A stretch of 64,000 bases of DNA from an uncultured Draconibacterium sp. Lineage in GTDB: Bacteria; Bacteroidota; Bacteroidia; Bacteroidales; Prolixibacteraceae. Under the pieces are notes generated by a model that was given only the letters and a program-made list of their open reading frames with translations, searched no databases and had not been told where the DNA came from. The stretch covers positions 3,257,001 to 3,321,000 of the forward strand of contig NZ_OY781464.1 of assembly GCF_963676735.1 (NCBI RefSeq), written 5' to 3'. Positions 1 through 10,300 of the stretch are shown one piece after another; the first letter of the stretch is position 1, and every line of letters starts with the position of its first letter. A program made the translations under genes and the position numbers.

Positions 1-3000
1 TTCCCGTTCGTTCTGTCTGAGAGGTAAATTTCCTGTGCACCTGCCCGTGGGAAAGTACCTGAGGTGTTGCTTTCGCTCCACATTTTATCGTATGCATATT
101 TCGTTGGCAAATAATTACGGTTTTGAATCTGGCTTTCACCATAACTCAAATAGCCGGTACTGTTATTGTCTTGTGCCGAAATACCTGTCGCGCCTTGCCC
201 GTATATATCGAGCGTAAAGTTTTTGTATGCGAGATTGGTAGAGATACCATAAAAGAAATCGGGTTCGGTTGATCCGATATTGATGTAATCCTCGCTGTTA
301 ATGGTTTTGTCATCATTATGATCGACATACATTTCTTCACCCAACTGCGCCGACGAACGGATTTCGCGGTAGGTATTCAATTGCTCCTGGGTGGTAATTA
401 TACCTGCCGATTCACGTGCCCAAAGGCTGTTTACTGGCTCGCCAACCACTAAATATCGTGCAATTCCTGCTGTTGAAGATCCAAGATTGATTCGGTCCAC
501 ATCGCCATAAAGTTCAACAACTTCATTTTTATTAGTCGACACGTTTGCTGAAATATCCCATTTTATTTCAGAATCGAGAATACGAGCCTGCACATTAAAT
601 TCGAAACCAACATTTTTAACCTCTCCGATATTTTTAAGCATACTACTATAACCGGATGTGGTTGGAATAGGAACGTTGTATAATAAATCGCTTGTTTGGC
701 GCTGATAGTAGTCGACATTAAAATTCACACGATTCCACAGACCTAAATCAATTCCTACATTGTACTGAATATTACGCTCCCATTTCAAATCGGGATTACC
801 AATTGTTTCTTTAAACCCTAACAGAGGCACACCATCGTACACATAATACGACGGACTCAAGGAAGACAAAGACTTGTAGTTACCGATTTCCTGGTTCCCG
901 GTAACACCGTAGCTTGCTCTTACCTTTAAGTTTGAAAGTGCTTTGAAATCCTGCACAAACGATTCCTGATCAACCTTCCAGCCCAGACCCAACGAAGGGA
1001 AAAATCCCCACTTGTTATTTTCACCAAAACGTGACGAACCATCGTATCTTCCGGTTAATGTAACCAGATACTTATCGGCATAAGAATAGGCTGCTCTGGC
1101 AGTCCAGGAAATAAGGCGATTCGAATATTTGTCGGAACCAATTGAAATACTTTCCTGGCTGGCATACGACATATCGTTTGCTCCGGTTGCATCATTTTCG
1201 AACCCTGAACCGCTGGCTGACAAACTTTCATAAACATATTCCTGCCACGAATAAACACCGGTAGCAGTTAAACGATGCTTATCCCATGTATTTGCATAGG
1301 TTAAAATATTTTCTGTTAAACGACTAGTTTTCCGATAGTAATTTTGCCGGCCAACACCTGTGCTTCCCGAGCCGATTCCAGCACTCGATAAAGAGGTGTA
1401 GTATTGGTAGTTCTTCTCGTTGGCAATATCAACTCCAAAATTAGTTTTAAACGAAAGATTTTCAATTGGTTTAAAAACTGCATAAACATCGCCTAAAATC
1501 CTGTCGGTTGATAATTCGTTGGTAACTTCTGAAGCTTCAGCCACCGGATTCCAGGTCCCCTCGAAATAAGAACTGATTGATGGATCTTCTGTTGCATAAT
1601 ACCAGCTGCCGTCCTCATTCTTTACTGGAACGGTTGTCCAGCCATATCGAAAAATATTGCCGGTTGCATTTTCTCTAACGTCGCGCTGAGAACGACCTAC
1701 TTGCAGGTGTGTTCCGATTGTCAACCACGATTTGAACTCATGATCGAGATTTGTGCGAAGTGTATATTTTTCAAAACCCGAAGCTTCAAGCATTCCTTCC
1801 TGATTATAAATATTACCCGAAATCATATAAGTTGTTTTGTCTTTACCGCCACGGAAAGCAATCGAGTAATCTTGTGTGGCCGACGATTTTTTAATGATTT
1901 CATCCTGCCAGTTAGTATCGTAAGCGGGGGCAGGATTTGAAGAGGAATAAACAGGATTTCCTGAAGAATAGGTATAAGCCTCGTTTATAAACGAAATAAA
2001 CTCTTCGCGACCTAACATATCAGGAACACGAGCCGGCGTAGACATACCGTAGGAAGCTTTAATCTCAAGGTCGTTTTTACCTTTTGCACCTTGTTTGGTT
2101 GTAATAAGAATAACACCGTTCGCTCCTCTCGATCCATAAATTGCTGCTGACGAAGCATCTTTCAAAATCTCCATCGAGGCAATATCATTGGTACTAATAT
2201 CATTTAAATTACTGTTTACCAACGGAAAACCATCTACCACCACAAGTGGTTCATTTCCGGCACTTATTGAACCAATACCGCGAATTCTGATTTTTGGAGT
2301 GCTACCCGGCGAAGCGTCATCATTCACTACGGCAACACCCGATGCACGCCCTTGTAAAGCTTCTATCGGGTTTGATGTAGAAACACTGGCCAGGTCTTCC
2401 GATTTCACCTGGATTACCGATCCGGTAAGATCACTCTTTTTCATAGTACCATAACCAATGGCAACCACTTCTTCGAGGCCAATGGCATCAACTTTCATTG
2501 TTACATTTATGGTACGAGTGCCGGCAACCGATATTTCCTGGCTTAGCATTCCAATATATGAGAACAATAATGTAGCTTCTTCCGGTACGTTTGCTAACGA
2601 ATAATTACCATCAACATCAGTAACTGTTCCCTGCACCGTTCCACTGATTATTATTGTTACTCCTGGCAAAGCCATTCCGCTTTCATCAGTCACTTTACCG
2701 GTTATTGTTTTTACCTGCTGAGCCACATTGTTTAAAAGCGTTTCATCAGCGTTTGTATCACCTGCCGATAACACGATTTGCCGATCAGCAATAGTATAAA
2801 CGATTCCAGTCTCTTCTAACATCTTATCGAGGATTGTTGAAATCTTCGCATTTTCAAAGCTAATATCAACACGTTTTTCAACATCAACGATGTTTTTGTT
2901 GTAAAGGAAGAAGAACTCTGAGTTGTCTTCAATTTTTTCTAAAACCGCTTCAATAGTAACATCATTCATTCGCATACTTAACCTGGTAACCTGCGAATAC

Positions 3001-3137
3001 GATTCAGTAGCATAAATCTGGCTGATACCAAATAAAAATAGAAATAAAGTTAGACGTGCCATTCTCATAAGTTTTCGGACAGTATGGTTACTAAGTAAAA
3101 AGCCATACGAATCCATAGATTCTCGAATCTTTTTCAT
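1..3137 (-). CDS. SusC-type TonB-dependent outer membrane receptor with STN domain (3' end cut by window edge)
   Basis: Outer-membrane glycan importer that works with a SusD lipoprotein and TonB energy. I translated it by hand from the ATG at 3137; it stays open to base 1, so about 1,045 residues are visible and the end of the barrel and the partner susD lie outside. Visible in order: signal/anchor stretch (about residues 22-45), STN secretin/TonB short domain (about 50-115) that usually talks to a FecR anti-sigma factor, carboxypeptidase-regulatory-like domain (starts near 143, ITGKVTDESG), then the TonB-box region with VVAIGYGT, plug with EILKDASSAAIYGSRGANG, and barrel. It follows the sigma/fecR pair at 4933-3220 with an 82-base gap that contains a hairpin, so it is probably induced through that pair. 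Family assignment is certain; the glycan is unknown. Confidence 0.95.
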   Translation of the reverse strand, partial: MKKIRESMDSYGFLLSNHTVRKLMRMARLTLFLFLFGISQIYATESYSQVTRLSMRMNDVTIEAVLEKIEDNSEFFFLYNKNIVDVEKRVDISFENAKISTILDKMLEETGIVYTIADRQIVLSAGDTNADETLLNNVAQQVKTITGKVTDESGMALPGVTIIISGTVQGTVTDVDGNYSLANVPEEATLLFSYIGMLSQEISVAGTRTINVTMKVDAIGLEEVVAIGYGTMKKSDLTGSVIQVKSEDLASVSTSNPIEALQGRASGVAVVNDDASPGSTPKIRIRGIGSISAGNEPLVVVDGFPLVNSNLNDISTNDIASMEILKDASSAAIYGSRGANGVILITTKQGAKGKNDLEIKASYGMSTPARVPDMLGREEFISFINEAYTYSSGNPVYSSSNPAPAYDTNWQDEIIKKSSATQDYSIAFRGGKDKTTYMISGNIYNQEGMLEASGFEKYTLRTNLDHEFKSWLTIGTHLQVGRSQRDVRENATGNIFRYGWTTVPVKNEDGSWYYATEDPSISSYFEGTWNPVAEASEVTNELSTDRILGDVYAVFKPIENLSFKTNFGVDIANEKNYQYYTSLSSAGIGSGSTGVGRQNYYRKTSRLTENILTYANTWDKHRLTATGVYSWQEYVYESLSASGSGFENDATGANDMSYASQESISIGSDKYSNRLISWTARAAYSYADKYLVTLTGRYDGSSRFGENNKWGFFPSLGLGWKVDQESFVQDFKALSNLKVRASYGVTGNQEIGNYKSLSSLSPSYYVYDGVPLLGFKETIGNPDLKWERNIQYNVGIDLGLWNRVNFNVDYYQRQTSDLLYNVPIPTTSGYSSMLKNIGEVKNVGFEFNVQARILDSEIKWDISANVSTNKNEVVELYGDVDRINLGSSTAGIARYLVVGEPVNSLWARESAGIITTQEQLNTYREIRSSAQLGEEMYVDHNDDKTINSEDYINIGSTEPDFFYGISTNLAYKNFTLDIYGQGATGISAQDNNSTGYLSYGESQIQNRNYLPTKYAYDKMWSESNTSGTFPRAGAQEIYLSDRTNG

Positions 3138-3189
3138 AAATTTACTTTTTGTAGAGTTATTAATTTAGTTCACTGCTCTGCAATATTCT

Positions 3190-3218
3190 GCAGGAAAGTG
3201 GTCGCAACACTTTCCTGC
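3190..3218 (-). promoter_or_regulatory. Perfect hairpin between fecR and susC (locus 1)
   Basis: Inverted repeat with arms GCAGGAAAGTG and CACTTTCCTGC (11 bp, 7-base loop) lying directly after the fecR stop and 53 bases before the susC start. No T-run follows in the direction of transcription, so it is more like an intercistronic processing, stability or attenuation element than a terminator. The second locus has a hairpin at the same junction. Confidence 0.6.
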
Positions 3219-3219
3219 G

Positions 3220-4317
3220 TTATTGCTTAAGTTTTAATATTATTTTTTTTCTCATAAAAACACCATTCTCATCCATAACTCGTGGTAAAATTTCGTAATT
3301 AATCGGAGTACTTAATGCCAACAAGCGAATAACCTCTTCCAGTGACTCATCCTGGAAAGTTGCTTTAAACAGATGAGTCTTTAAAACCTCATCCCGTATT
3401 TCGATATCCACATTGTACCACCGTTCCAATTTACGTACACCGCATTCCAGTGATTCGCCATCCAGAACTAAAAGCCCGTCAACCCATGCTGTATAGGCCT
3501 CTGTTTCAACCTGCTCCACACCCAGCAATTTACTATCCGACTGAAATTCAAGTTTATCACCAGGCGCAAGTATTTTACTAAAAGAACATCGGGTTCCTTT
3601 TGCTTCCACCTTGCCCTCTTCCAAAACCACACGTGTTAATGCTTCGTCGGGGTAAGCCATAACATTAAATTTTGTACCCAACACTTTTATATCCATATCA
3701 GGAGTTGAAACAACAAATGATTTTCCGTTTCTTTTTTTCACATTGAAATAAGCTTCACCCGTTAATTCAACCTTTCGCGAATAAGACATATTCGGATTGT
3801 ACTTTAGTTTTGCGCCTGCATTCAACCAGCCCGAGGAACCATCGGGTAAATGAAATTCAGTTCTTGTTCTTACCGGAGAATTCACTTCAACCCAGTTCTC
3901 TTCGCTGATAAACGAATTGAGATAAAGCACATAAGCGATAAAAGCAAAGGTTATTGGAATAATAAGAACCGCTGCTACTTTTTGAAATGCGCGATACAAC
4001 TTAATCAACTTTGTTTCTTTTTCTACTTTCTCAGGCAAGTCGATCATCCGGCACAAAATCTTCTGATAAATTTCATTGAGTCTCTCATCGTTTGCTGAAT
4101 TTGCATTATTTTTAAGTTTATCCCAATGCAATTTCATTACCTGATCCAATTCATCAGACCTGTACTCCTCCCTTATCCAATTGTCCAAAAATTGAAATTC
4201 CTGTTCTGTAAGAGAATTATCTTTTAGTTTTTCAGCTAATGCTTGTATATTAGTTATTTTCAATGTATACGTATTCTTAATGTAATATAAACAGGTATAC
4301 ACATAAAGCATAACCAC
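3220..4317 (-). CDS. FecR-family anti-sigma factor (locus 1)
   Basis: Inner-membrane anti-sigma factor that would hold the adjacent ECF sigma factor until the SusC STN domain signals ligand binding. The 365-residue reading has a cytoplasmic helical N-terminal region, one membrane segment at about 113-134 (AAVLIIPITFAF), a periplasmic FecR domain (about 145-245, containing DGSSGWLNAGAKLKYN and VLGTKFNVMAYPDE) and a C-terminal DUF4974-like domain. The ATG at 4317 gives an unusual N-terminus (MVMLYVYTCLYY), so a TTG at 4263 (starting LKITNIQALAEKL) may be the true start. It sits 22 bases after the sigma gene. Family call is secure; the start is not. Confidence 0.9.
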   Translation of the reverse strand: MVMLYVYTCLYYIKNTYTLKITNIQALAEKLKDNSLTEQEFQFLDNWIREEYRSDELDQVMKLHWDKLKNNANSANDERLNEIYQKILCRMIDLPEKVEKETKLIKLYRAFQKVAAVLIIPITFAFIAYVLYLNSFISEENWVEVNSPVRTRTEFHLPDGSSGWLNAGAKLKYNPNMSYSRKVELTGEAYFNVKKRNGKSFVVSTPDMDIKVLGTKFNVMAYPDEALTRVVLEEGKVEAKGTRCSFSKILAPGDKLEFQSDSKLLGVEQVETEAYTAWVDGLLVLDGESLECGVRKLERWYNVDIEIRDEVLKTHLFKATFQDESLEEVIRLLALSTPINYEILPRVMDENGVFMRKKIILKLKQ

Positions 4318-4339
4318 CCCCTATAAGGGCTATTAATTT

Positions 4340-4933
4340 TTATTTTAAATTGGTAAAGAACAAGAAGCCAATAAAGCCTAAAGACCTGATTTTGTGCCTT
4401 ATTTCAGCTAGTGCTGCCGACATGTGATTTTCAACAGTTTTTTCAGAGATACCCAAAGCAACAGATATTTCTTTATATGACATAAATTTCTCCCGGCTTA
4501 AAAGAAACACTTCTTTTTTGCGCGGAGGCAATGCATTAATGGTGTTTTTATATGCATTATTTAACTCTCTAAAATTTATTTCTTCCTCCATAAAATCTTT
4601 TCTAAGAGGAATGCTCATAATGTAATCCAGGTAAAGGTTTTTGTATTTTTTACTTCGCAAAGTATTCAGGATGGCATTTTTTGAGATAGTAAACAAATAG
4701 GCATCGAAAGAAAAATCTTCATTTAAATCACTACGGTTTTTCCAAAGTTTTAGAAATACCTCCTGCACAATCTCTTCTACATCTGAATCATTTTTCAGGT
4801 AGGTTTTTACAAATGCATACAACCGTTTGCTATAGTCAAAATAGATTGTATTAAAAGCTTCGTAACTTCCAGCTTTTAACTTTCGTATTAGTTCATTTTC
4901 ATTACCCTCCATATATAAAAACAATAGGTTCAA
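4340..4933 (-). CDS. ECF RNA polymerase sigma factor (locus 1)
   Basis: Alternative sigma factor of the extracytoplasmic-function class, expected to transcribe this SusC/SusD locus. Region 2 lies at about residues 25-75 (FNTIYFDYSKRLYAFV, DVEEIVQEVFLKLWKN) and region 4 at about 134-178 (LPPRKKEVFLL, YKEISVALGISEKTVENHM). The 197-residue length is normal. A second ATG at 4912 (MEGNENELIRKL) matches the usual family N-terminus better than the upstream one. It heads the sigma-fecR-susC operon and is preceded by a promoter/operator block shared with the second sigma gene at 12710. Cognate anti-sigma is the next gene by position. Confidence 0.93.
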   Translation of the reverse strand: MNLLFLYMEGNENELIRKLKAGSYEAFNTIYFDYSKRLYAFVKTYLKNDSDVEEIVQEVFLKLWKNRSDLNEDFSFDAYLFTISKNAILNTLRSKKYKNLYLDYIMSIPLRKDFMEEEINFRELNNAYKNTINALPPRKKEVFLLSREKFMSYKEISVALGISEKTVENHMSAALAEIRHKIRSLGFIGFLFFTNLK

Positions 4934-5132
4934 TATTTATATCGAGAGAATGTATTATCCAATAAAAAAGAAACTTACCTATAAAATAAAAATTCTGCCT
5001 AACTTCTTTTAATATACCCCTAAAGAAGTTTGCCTCGTGCTAAAAAGATTTATACGTAACATACAGGCAAGACAGAATAATGCGTATCTTTTAATTGGTT
5101 CATCTCGTTTAAGTTTTGTATGACTAGCTTTA

Positions 5133-5140
5133 CAAATATA
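5133..5140 (-). promoter_or_regulatory. Putative -7 promoter element for the locus 1 sigma gene
   Basis: On the minus strand the octamer reads TATATTTG, matching the Bacteroidota -7 consensus TAnnTTTG. The -33 region falls inside the palindrome at 5147-5164. Predicted transcripts would have a leader of roughly 190-210 bases before the sigma start. The same octamer in the same arrangement lies before the other sigma gene. Confidence 0.55.
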
Positions 5141-5146
5141 GAAATA

Positions 5147-5164
5147 AATGTTAACGTTTACATT
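5147..5164. promoter_or_regulatory. LacI-type operator palindrome, locus 1
   Basis: AATGTTAACGTTTACATT is an 18-bp near-perfect palindrome with a central CG, the architecture typical of LacI/GalR-family operators. It is six bases from the -7 octamer on the upstream side, so a bound repressor would block the promoter. The identical 18-mer occurs at 12801-12818. No lacI-type gene is in the window. Confidence 0.6.
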
Positions 5165-5213
5165 CTTTTTAACATCAATCCACAGGAGTTACAACTCAAA
5201 TACTGTTTACATA

Positions 5214-5231
5214 TTTGCAAACGATTGCAAA
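5214..5231. promoter_or_regulatory. Second palindromic operator candidate, locus 1
   Basis: TTTGCAAACGATTGCAAA is an 18-bp palindrome with one mismatched pair and central CG, centred 67 bp upstream of the first palindrome's centre. The GCAAACGATT half is conserved at the same distance at locus 2 (12871-12880), suggesting a second binding site for cooperative or looped repression. Confidence 0.45.
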
Positions 5232-5262
5232 AAAAAGAGCGAAGAATATATTCTCCGCTCTT
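5229..5262 (-). terminator. Intrinsic terminator after the locus 2 susD gene
   Basis: In the minus direction a 12-bp stem (AAGAGCGGAGAA paired with TTCTTCGCTCTT, one G-T pair) with a four-base loop is followed by a run of eight Ts. It lies about 90 bases after the susD stop and ends the second locus before the promoter of the first. Confidence 0.8.
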
Positions 5263-5352
5263 ACACCTATGATTCGAATACTAAACTATAAAAGAACTTA
5301 TTAACTATTGACAACGTTCTTTAGGCATGCCTTTAGCCTACAATTTAAGGTA

Positions 5353-7242
5353 CTAATATCCATTTGTTCCAAACTCGTCTGGATTAGCAATAGCATCAAG
5401 AAAAGTCTGCGGAATTGGACGAATCGTATGTTTACTTTCATTAAAATCAACAATATCCGGATTCGTTTGAGCAAAATACGAGTTCGTTAATTTTCCGTAT
5501 CGTTTTAAGTCATACCATCTTGTTTGCTCGCCAGCAAGTTCTCTAGCGCGTTCTTCCAGAAGAAAGTCAAGATCAACATCAGCTTGCGCAACAACCATTT
5601 CTGAAGCTCTGCTCGTAACGGCACAACGCTGACGAATAACATTAACCAATTCTGCCGCTTTAGCCTTATTATCACTGCTGCGCAGCGCCGCTTCTGCTGC
5701 AATTAAATAGACTTCTCCCAGGCGAAGAATGGCAATATCACCTTGCCACTTTTGATTATTATAAATCCAGAATAAAGACGAATATTTTCGCATTGAGGGG
5801 TAGCAATCTTTATAATAAGTACCCATTTCGCTGGTTGTTGATGTAACCCACTTACCATTTGCTTCGAACATATCTGATGGGTCAACACATAAAAATGGCA
5901 TCTTGGCTTTTTCTTCAGCGGCAATAGTATAGTTCGGAGTAAATACGCTTAGTCCGTCCAGATAACCATCTTCATCCTCATCAACCATATTAACAGTTCC
6001 TGAAGCATTTACTTTTCCTGCGTAATATGATTTGTCTTCAAAAATGGTATAAACTGTATTTTTAATAACATGCCCAACCAACGATGGATCTTTTTGGTAC
6101 TTATCAATCACCTCCTGTTTTAACTCATGGTCTTTCCACCTCGAGTTATAATATTCGGTAAAGAATGTTTCTTTAAACCGGGTGTCAGCAGGATCTTTTA
6201 CAGGTTCGAATAGCTCGGTAAGCAGATACCTGGTAGGTTTAAAGCCTCTGTCGTTCGCTCTTCCATACCACGAACAATATTTTTCTGTAGTACCCCACTC
6301 CGCACCAACTCTTTTTAAGTCCATGAGGTAGTACTGACGAGTACGACCACGATTTGACCAATCAGGATTAAAGAAAGTTTCGTGGTCAACAGCTTCCAAA
6401 AAAAGATATTCTTTATTGGTTTTGTTATTGCGTCCGTCCCACAATTTAGAGTAGCCTGATATTGAATCATCGCTATCATACAGGCCAACACCATAGGCCT
6501 CCTGGTTATCAATTAACTCCAGGGCAGCTTCAAGTGCCAGATTCGCATACTCCGAAGCGTTCGACTCGCCCAGGCGGGTTCTTTGCAGGTAAACCTTTGC
6601 CAACATACCATAAGCTGCCTTTTTAGCAACACGGCCTCTCTCATACCCCTGATCAACAGGCAAATGGTCACATGCAAATTTAAGGTCGCTAATAATCAAG
6701 TCATAAAATTCGGCTTCCGTACTTCTTTCCGGGTAATTATCGGCACCTGTTACTATTGAAGGTTCAGTGCGAAGCACTACTCCCCCAAACTGCTCAACTA
6801 TATTAAAATTGCTCCAGGCCCTCAAGAAATAAGCTTCAGCCACCTTTCTATTTTTTTCTTCTTCGGTGTAACCTTCAACCTGGTCGGCAAAGTATATTGC
6901 AGTATTACAATAATTCACCGTAGAATACATGCCCTGCCAAAACACCTTCAGCTTACTCTGCTCTGTATTCATAGTACTGTTATACAAGGTAAATGCCGAT
7001 TCTTTCGATTCGCTTATCCACAAATCCGTTCCCATTTCTAATGGTCCGATACCGTCAATTTTACCATAAAAATAATACAGTCCGTCATAACAATAATTTA
7101 CAAGGCTCTCAAAACCCTCAGGGTCAGTATAAGCCACTTCTGGGCTAACAGTTGATGGATTAACTTCATCGAGATCGCATGCTGTAAAGAACCATGTTGA
7201 AAGCAGCAGTACGACTATTGTTTTATTAAATATCTTTTTCAT
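5353..7242 (-). CDS. SusD/RagB-family nutrient-binding outer membrane lipoprotein
   Basis: Surface lipoprotein that caps its SusC partner and binds glycan. The 629-residue protein starts with a lipoprotein signal (MKKIFNKTIVVLLL) and lipobox FTAC with the cysteine at residue 22, followed by acidic residues as in surface-exported Bacteroidota lipoproteins. SusD hallmarks are visible: helical TPR-like repeats in the N-terminal half (AEAYFLRAWSNFNIVEQFGG), and the C-terminal RagB/SusD segment with ILRLGEVYLIAAEAALRSS, LEERARELAGEQTRWYDLKR and the ending IRPIPQTFLDA. It follows susC by 75 bases and precedes a terminator. Length is slightly above the usual 500-600. Substrate cannot be read from sequence. 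Confidence 0.96.
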   Translation of the reverse strand: MKKIFNKTIVVLLLSTWFFTACDLDEVNPSTVSPEVAYTDPEGFESLVNYCYDGLYYFYGKIDGIGPLEMGTDLWISESKESAFTLYNSTMNTEQSKLKVFWQGMYSTVNYCNTAIYFADQVEGYTEEEKNRKVAEAYFLRAWSNFNIVEQFGGVVLRTEPSIVTGADNYPERSTEAEFYDLIISDLKFACDHLPVDQGYERGRVAKKAAYGMLAKVYLQRTRLGESNASEYANLALEAALELIDNQEAYGVGLYDSDDSISGYSKLWDGRNNKTNKEYLFLEAVDHETFFNPDWSNRGRTRQYYLMDLKRVGAEWGTTEKYCSWYGRANDRGFKPTRYLLTELFEPVKDPADTRFKETFFTEYYNSRWKDHELKQEVIDKYQKDPSLVGHVIKNTVYTIFEDKSYYAGKVNASGTVNMVDEDEDGYLDGLSVFTPNYTIAAEEKAKMPFLCVDPSDMFEANGKWVTSTTSEMGTYYKDCYPSMRKYSSLFWIYNNQKWQGDIAILRLGEVYLIAAEAALRSSDNKAKAAELVNVIRQRCAVTSRASEMVVAQADVDLDFLLEERARELAGEQTRWYDLKRYGKLTNSYFAQTNPDIVDFNESKHTIRPIPQTFLDAIANPDEFGTNGY

Positions 7243-7317
7243 TCGTTTATATTTTTAATTTTAAACTGACTGAAATGCATAACCAACAAGTCAATTATTT
7301 CATTCAACCTTCTATTT

Positions 7318-10300
7318 TTAAAATGACATATTTATACCAAACACGATTTGCCTGTACAATGGAAACGAATCAGAAGCATTTGTTTCCGGATCGACTCCTT
7401 TTAGTATTTTACTTTTTGAATAAACCAAAGGATTATAAAGTGTTCCATAAATATGAAGATTTGACAACCCTAAACTTCTGTTTAACTTTTCGGGAAAATC
7501 GTAACCAAGAGTTACATTTTTAACTTTTATAAAAGATCCGTCAACATAGTTGAGTGCTGCAGTGGGAGATGACAATTTTGCACTTCGGCTCAAATATGGC
7601 CTTGGAAAATCATTGGTTGGATTATCTTCTGTCCAATAATTATAAGAATCAGGCATATTTTTCCGGCCATATCCAAAATACCCAAGAAGCTCGCCATCAA
7701 TCATTTGCCCCCAACGGCTGGTCATAAAAACATTCAGATGAAAGTTTTTATATATAAAGTCATTCTGAAAACCTGCAGTCCAGGTTGGGCTTCCCTGACC
7801 AATAATCTGACGATCATCGCTGGCATTAATTGTGTACGGATTTTCAGAAGTATATTCTTCGATAACCACATTGCCATCGTCATCTGTAACTTCTCGGGTC
7901 CACACTCCATCCGATTTTTTAGTTAAACTCGACTCAATTTTTACATCACCAGGCAACAGCCCAAATACAGCTGCATCAGCTTCTTCTCCAAGCTGCCATA
8001 TCCCAATTTTTTTGTAGTTATAAAAAGTACTCTTTGGCGAGCCCATAAACAATCCCAACGAAATTAAATCTTCAACAGTTGTTCCACTTCCTAAATCTAT
8101 AGAAGTTACCTCCTCCCAGTTTCGGGCAAAAGTCAGAGTCGAATTCCATTTAAAATTTCTGGATTGAATATTCCGTGTATTCAAAGTAAGCTCAAAACCC
8201 TTATTTTGCATTTCGGCAATGTTTGCATTCATTTGATATGGAAGTTTTGCAGTATAACCCCCACCTGAATATGGAAGATTTCGGGCATAGATTACATCTT
8301 TTGTATCGGTATTATACCATTCCAACGAACCATCGACACGATTATTTAACAAACCGAAATCCAAACCTATATTCAGGTTGTATGATTTTTCCCATCCCAA
8401 ATCTTCATTACCAACAGCCTGCGTAGGAATATTTGTGGCTACCTGACCACCTCCCAGGTTAAGAACATCGTATCCGCTTGTAACCTCTGATTTTGTTACA
8501 TAAGCATTAATATTTGAATTACCAGACACACCATATCCTAATCGGAGTTTTAAGTTACTTAACCATGATTGTGTACTTTCCATGAAACTTTCTTCCGAAA
8601 TACGCCAGGCTACAGCTGCAGCAGGAAAAATATCTGATTTGTTAGCCAGCTGCGAAGCGGCATCATGACGAATTGATGCATTAAAAAGGTATTTTCCTTT
8701 ATATGAATAAGTAGCACGAGCAGCTAATGAAAACCTTTTTTTATGACTGTAGTAAGAACTGGCAAACGGATTTAAGCCTGCATCAAGATTAAAAAACTCA
8801 AAAGTATCATATAAAAATCCTTCGCTATAACTTCCTGAATTTTCAGATTGGCTGTGTGCATAAGAAGAAATTAAGGTAGTAGTTATATCGTGATTTTGAT
8901 TTATATTGAAACTATAGTTTACAATATTTTCCCAAATATAACTGTAATATAACGACGTATTATACCTGGCGTTACGAATGGCGTTTGCACTTCCAACCAA
9001 CATCATATAGGTATGATCGCTATTGTAAACTCCATTTCGGCTTGCCGACAATGAAGTTCCTAAAACAGATTTCACTGTTAAACCATCAGCAAGGGTAAAC
9101 TCTGCATAAGGATTAACAGTTACGGCAATCGATTTTGTATTGTTCGAGTATGTCCCGTCAATATCGTCTGCCAGAAGACTAACAATATCGGTCATTTCTT
9201 CAACAGGATAAACATTTATATTGCCATCCTCATCGTAAACATCCCCAACCGGAATCATTCCAAAAGCTTTATTAATTCGGCTCGAACGGGTCTCGCGGTT
9301 TTTATAAGTCAATCCTGTTTGAATACCAAATTTTGCCCAATCAGAAGGATTAACATTGACATTACTGCGCATGGTGATTTTATCCTCAAAATCGTTCTTA
9401 TATATTCCATTTGTTCGGTTATACCCCAACGAGAAGTTGGCTTGCACAACATCAGTTCCACCACGAACCGATAGGTTATAATTTTGCTGCATTCCTGTCT
9501 GCAAGGTTTCATCAACCCAATCGACCCATTTCTCCTGATTTATATAATCGCTTATTGAACCAATACCCCATGCAGCGAGCAGTTCATCCTGATTTTTTGA
9601 ATACTCGCCATTTGTTGCATAATATCCATACTCCAGGTATTCCAACCAATCATCGCCCTGCAAAGCACTTGGGTACGAAGGCCAACCGTTTACACTTACG
9701 TACGAATCGAAATCAATTTGAATTTTTCCTTTTTCAGCTTGTTTTGTGGTAATAACAATTACGCCGTTTGCACCAGCTGAACCATAAATGGCAGTAGACG
9801 AAGCATCTTTTAATACATCCATTGATGCGATATCATTCGGGTTAAGATTGGAGATACTCCCCTGAATACCATCAATAATATAAATTGGCGCACTGCTTGC
9901 AGTAAGAGATCGGTTTCCCCTTAACAAAATGCTTGACCCGGATCCGGCCCTACCGTCGGAACGAGTAATATCCAAACCTGCAACACGCCCTTGAATGGCT
10001 TCAACAGGATTTGATACGGGCGACATTTTTATCTCTTCTGCTTTTACTGAAGAAACAGCCCCTGTTAAATCTTTCTTTTTAACGGTACCGTAACCTATTG
10101 CAATTACCTCTTCCAGTCCAATAACATCCGCCTCAAGTTGCACATTAATAATCGACTGCTGACCAATTATGACTTCACTCGATTTCATCCCAACAAATGA
10201 AAACAGCAGAATATCAGATTCCTCAACACCAGAGATAGAGTACTCTCCATCCACATTGGCCAATACGCCCTTGACAGTTCCTTTAATAACAATGGTAGCC

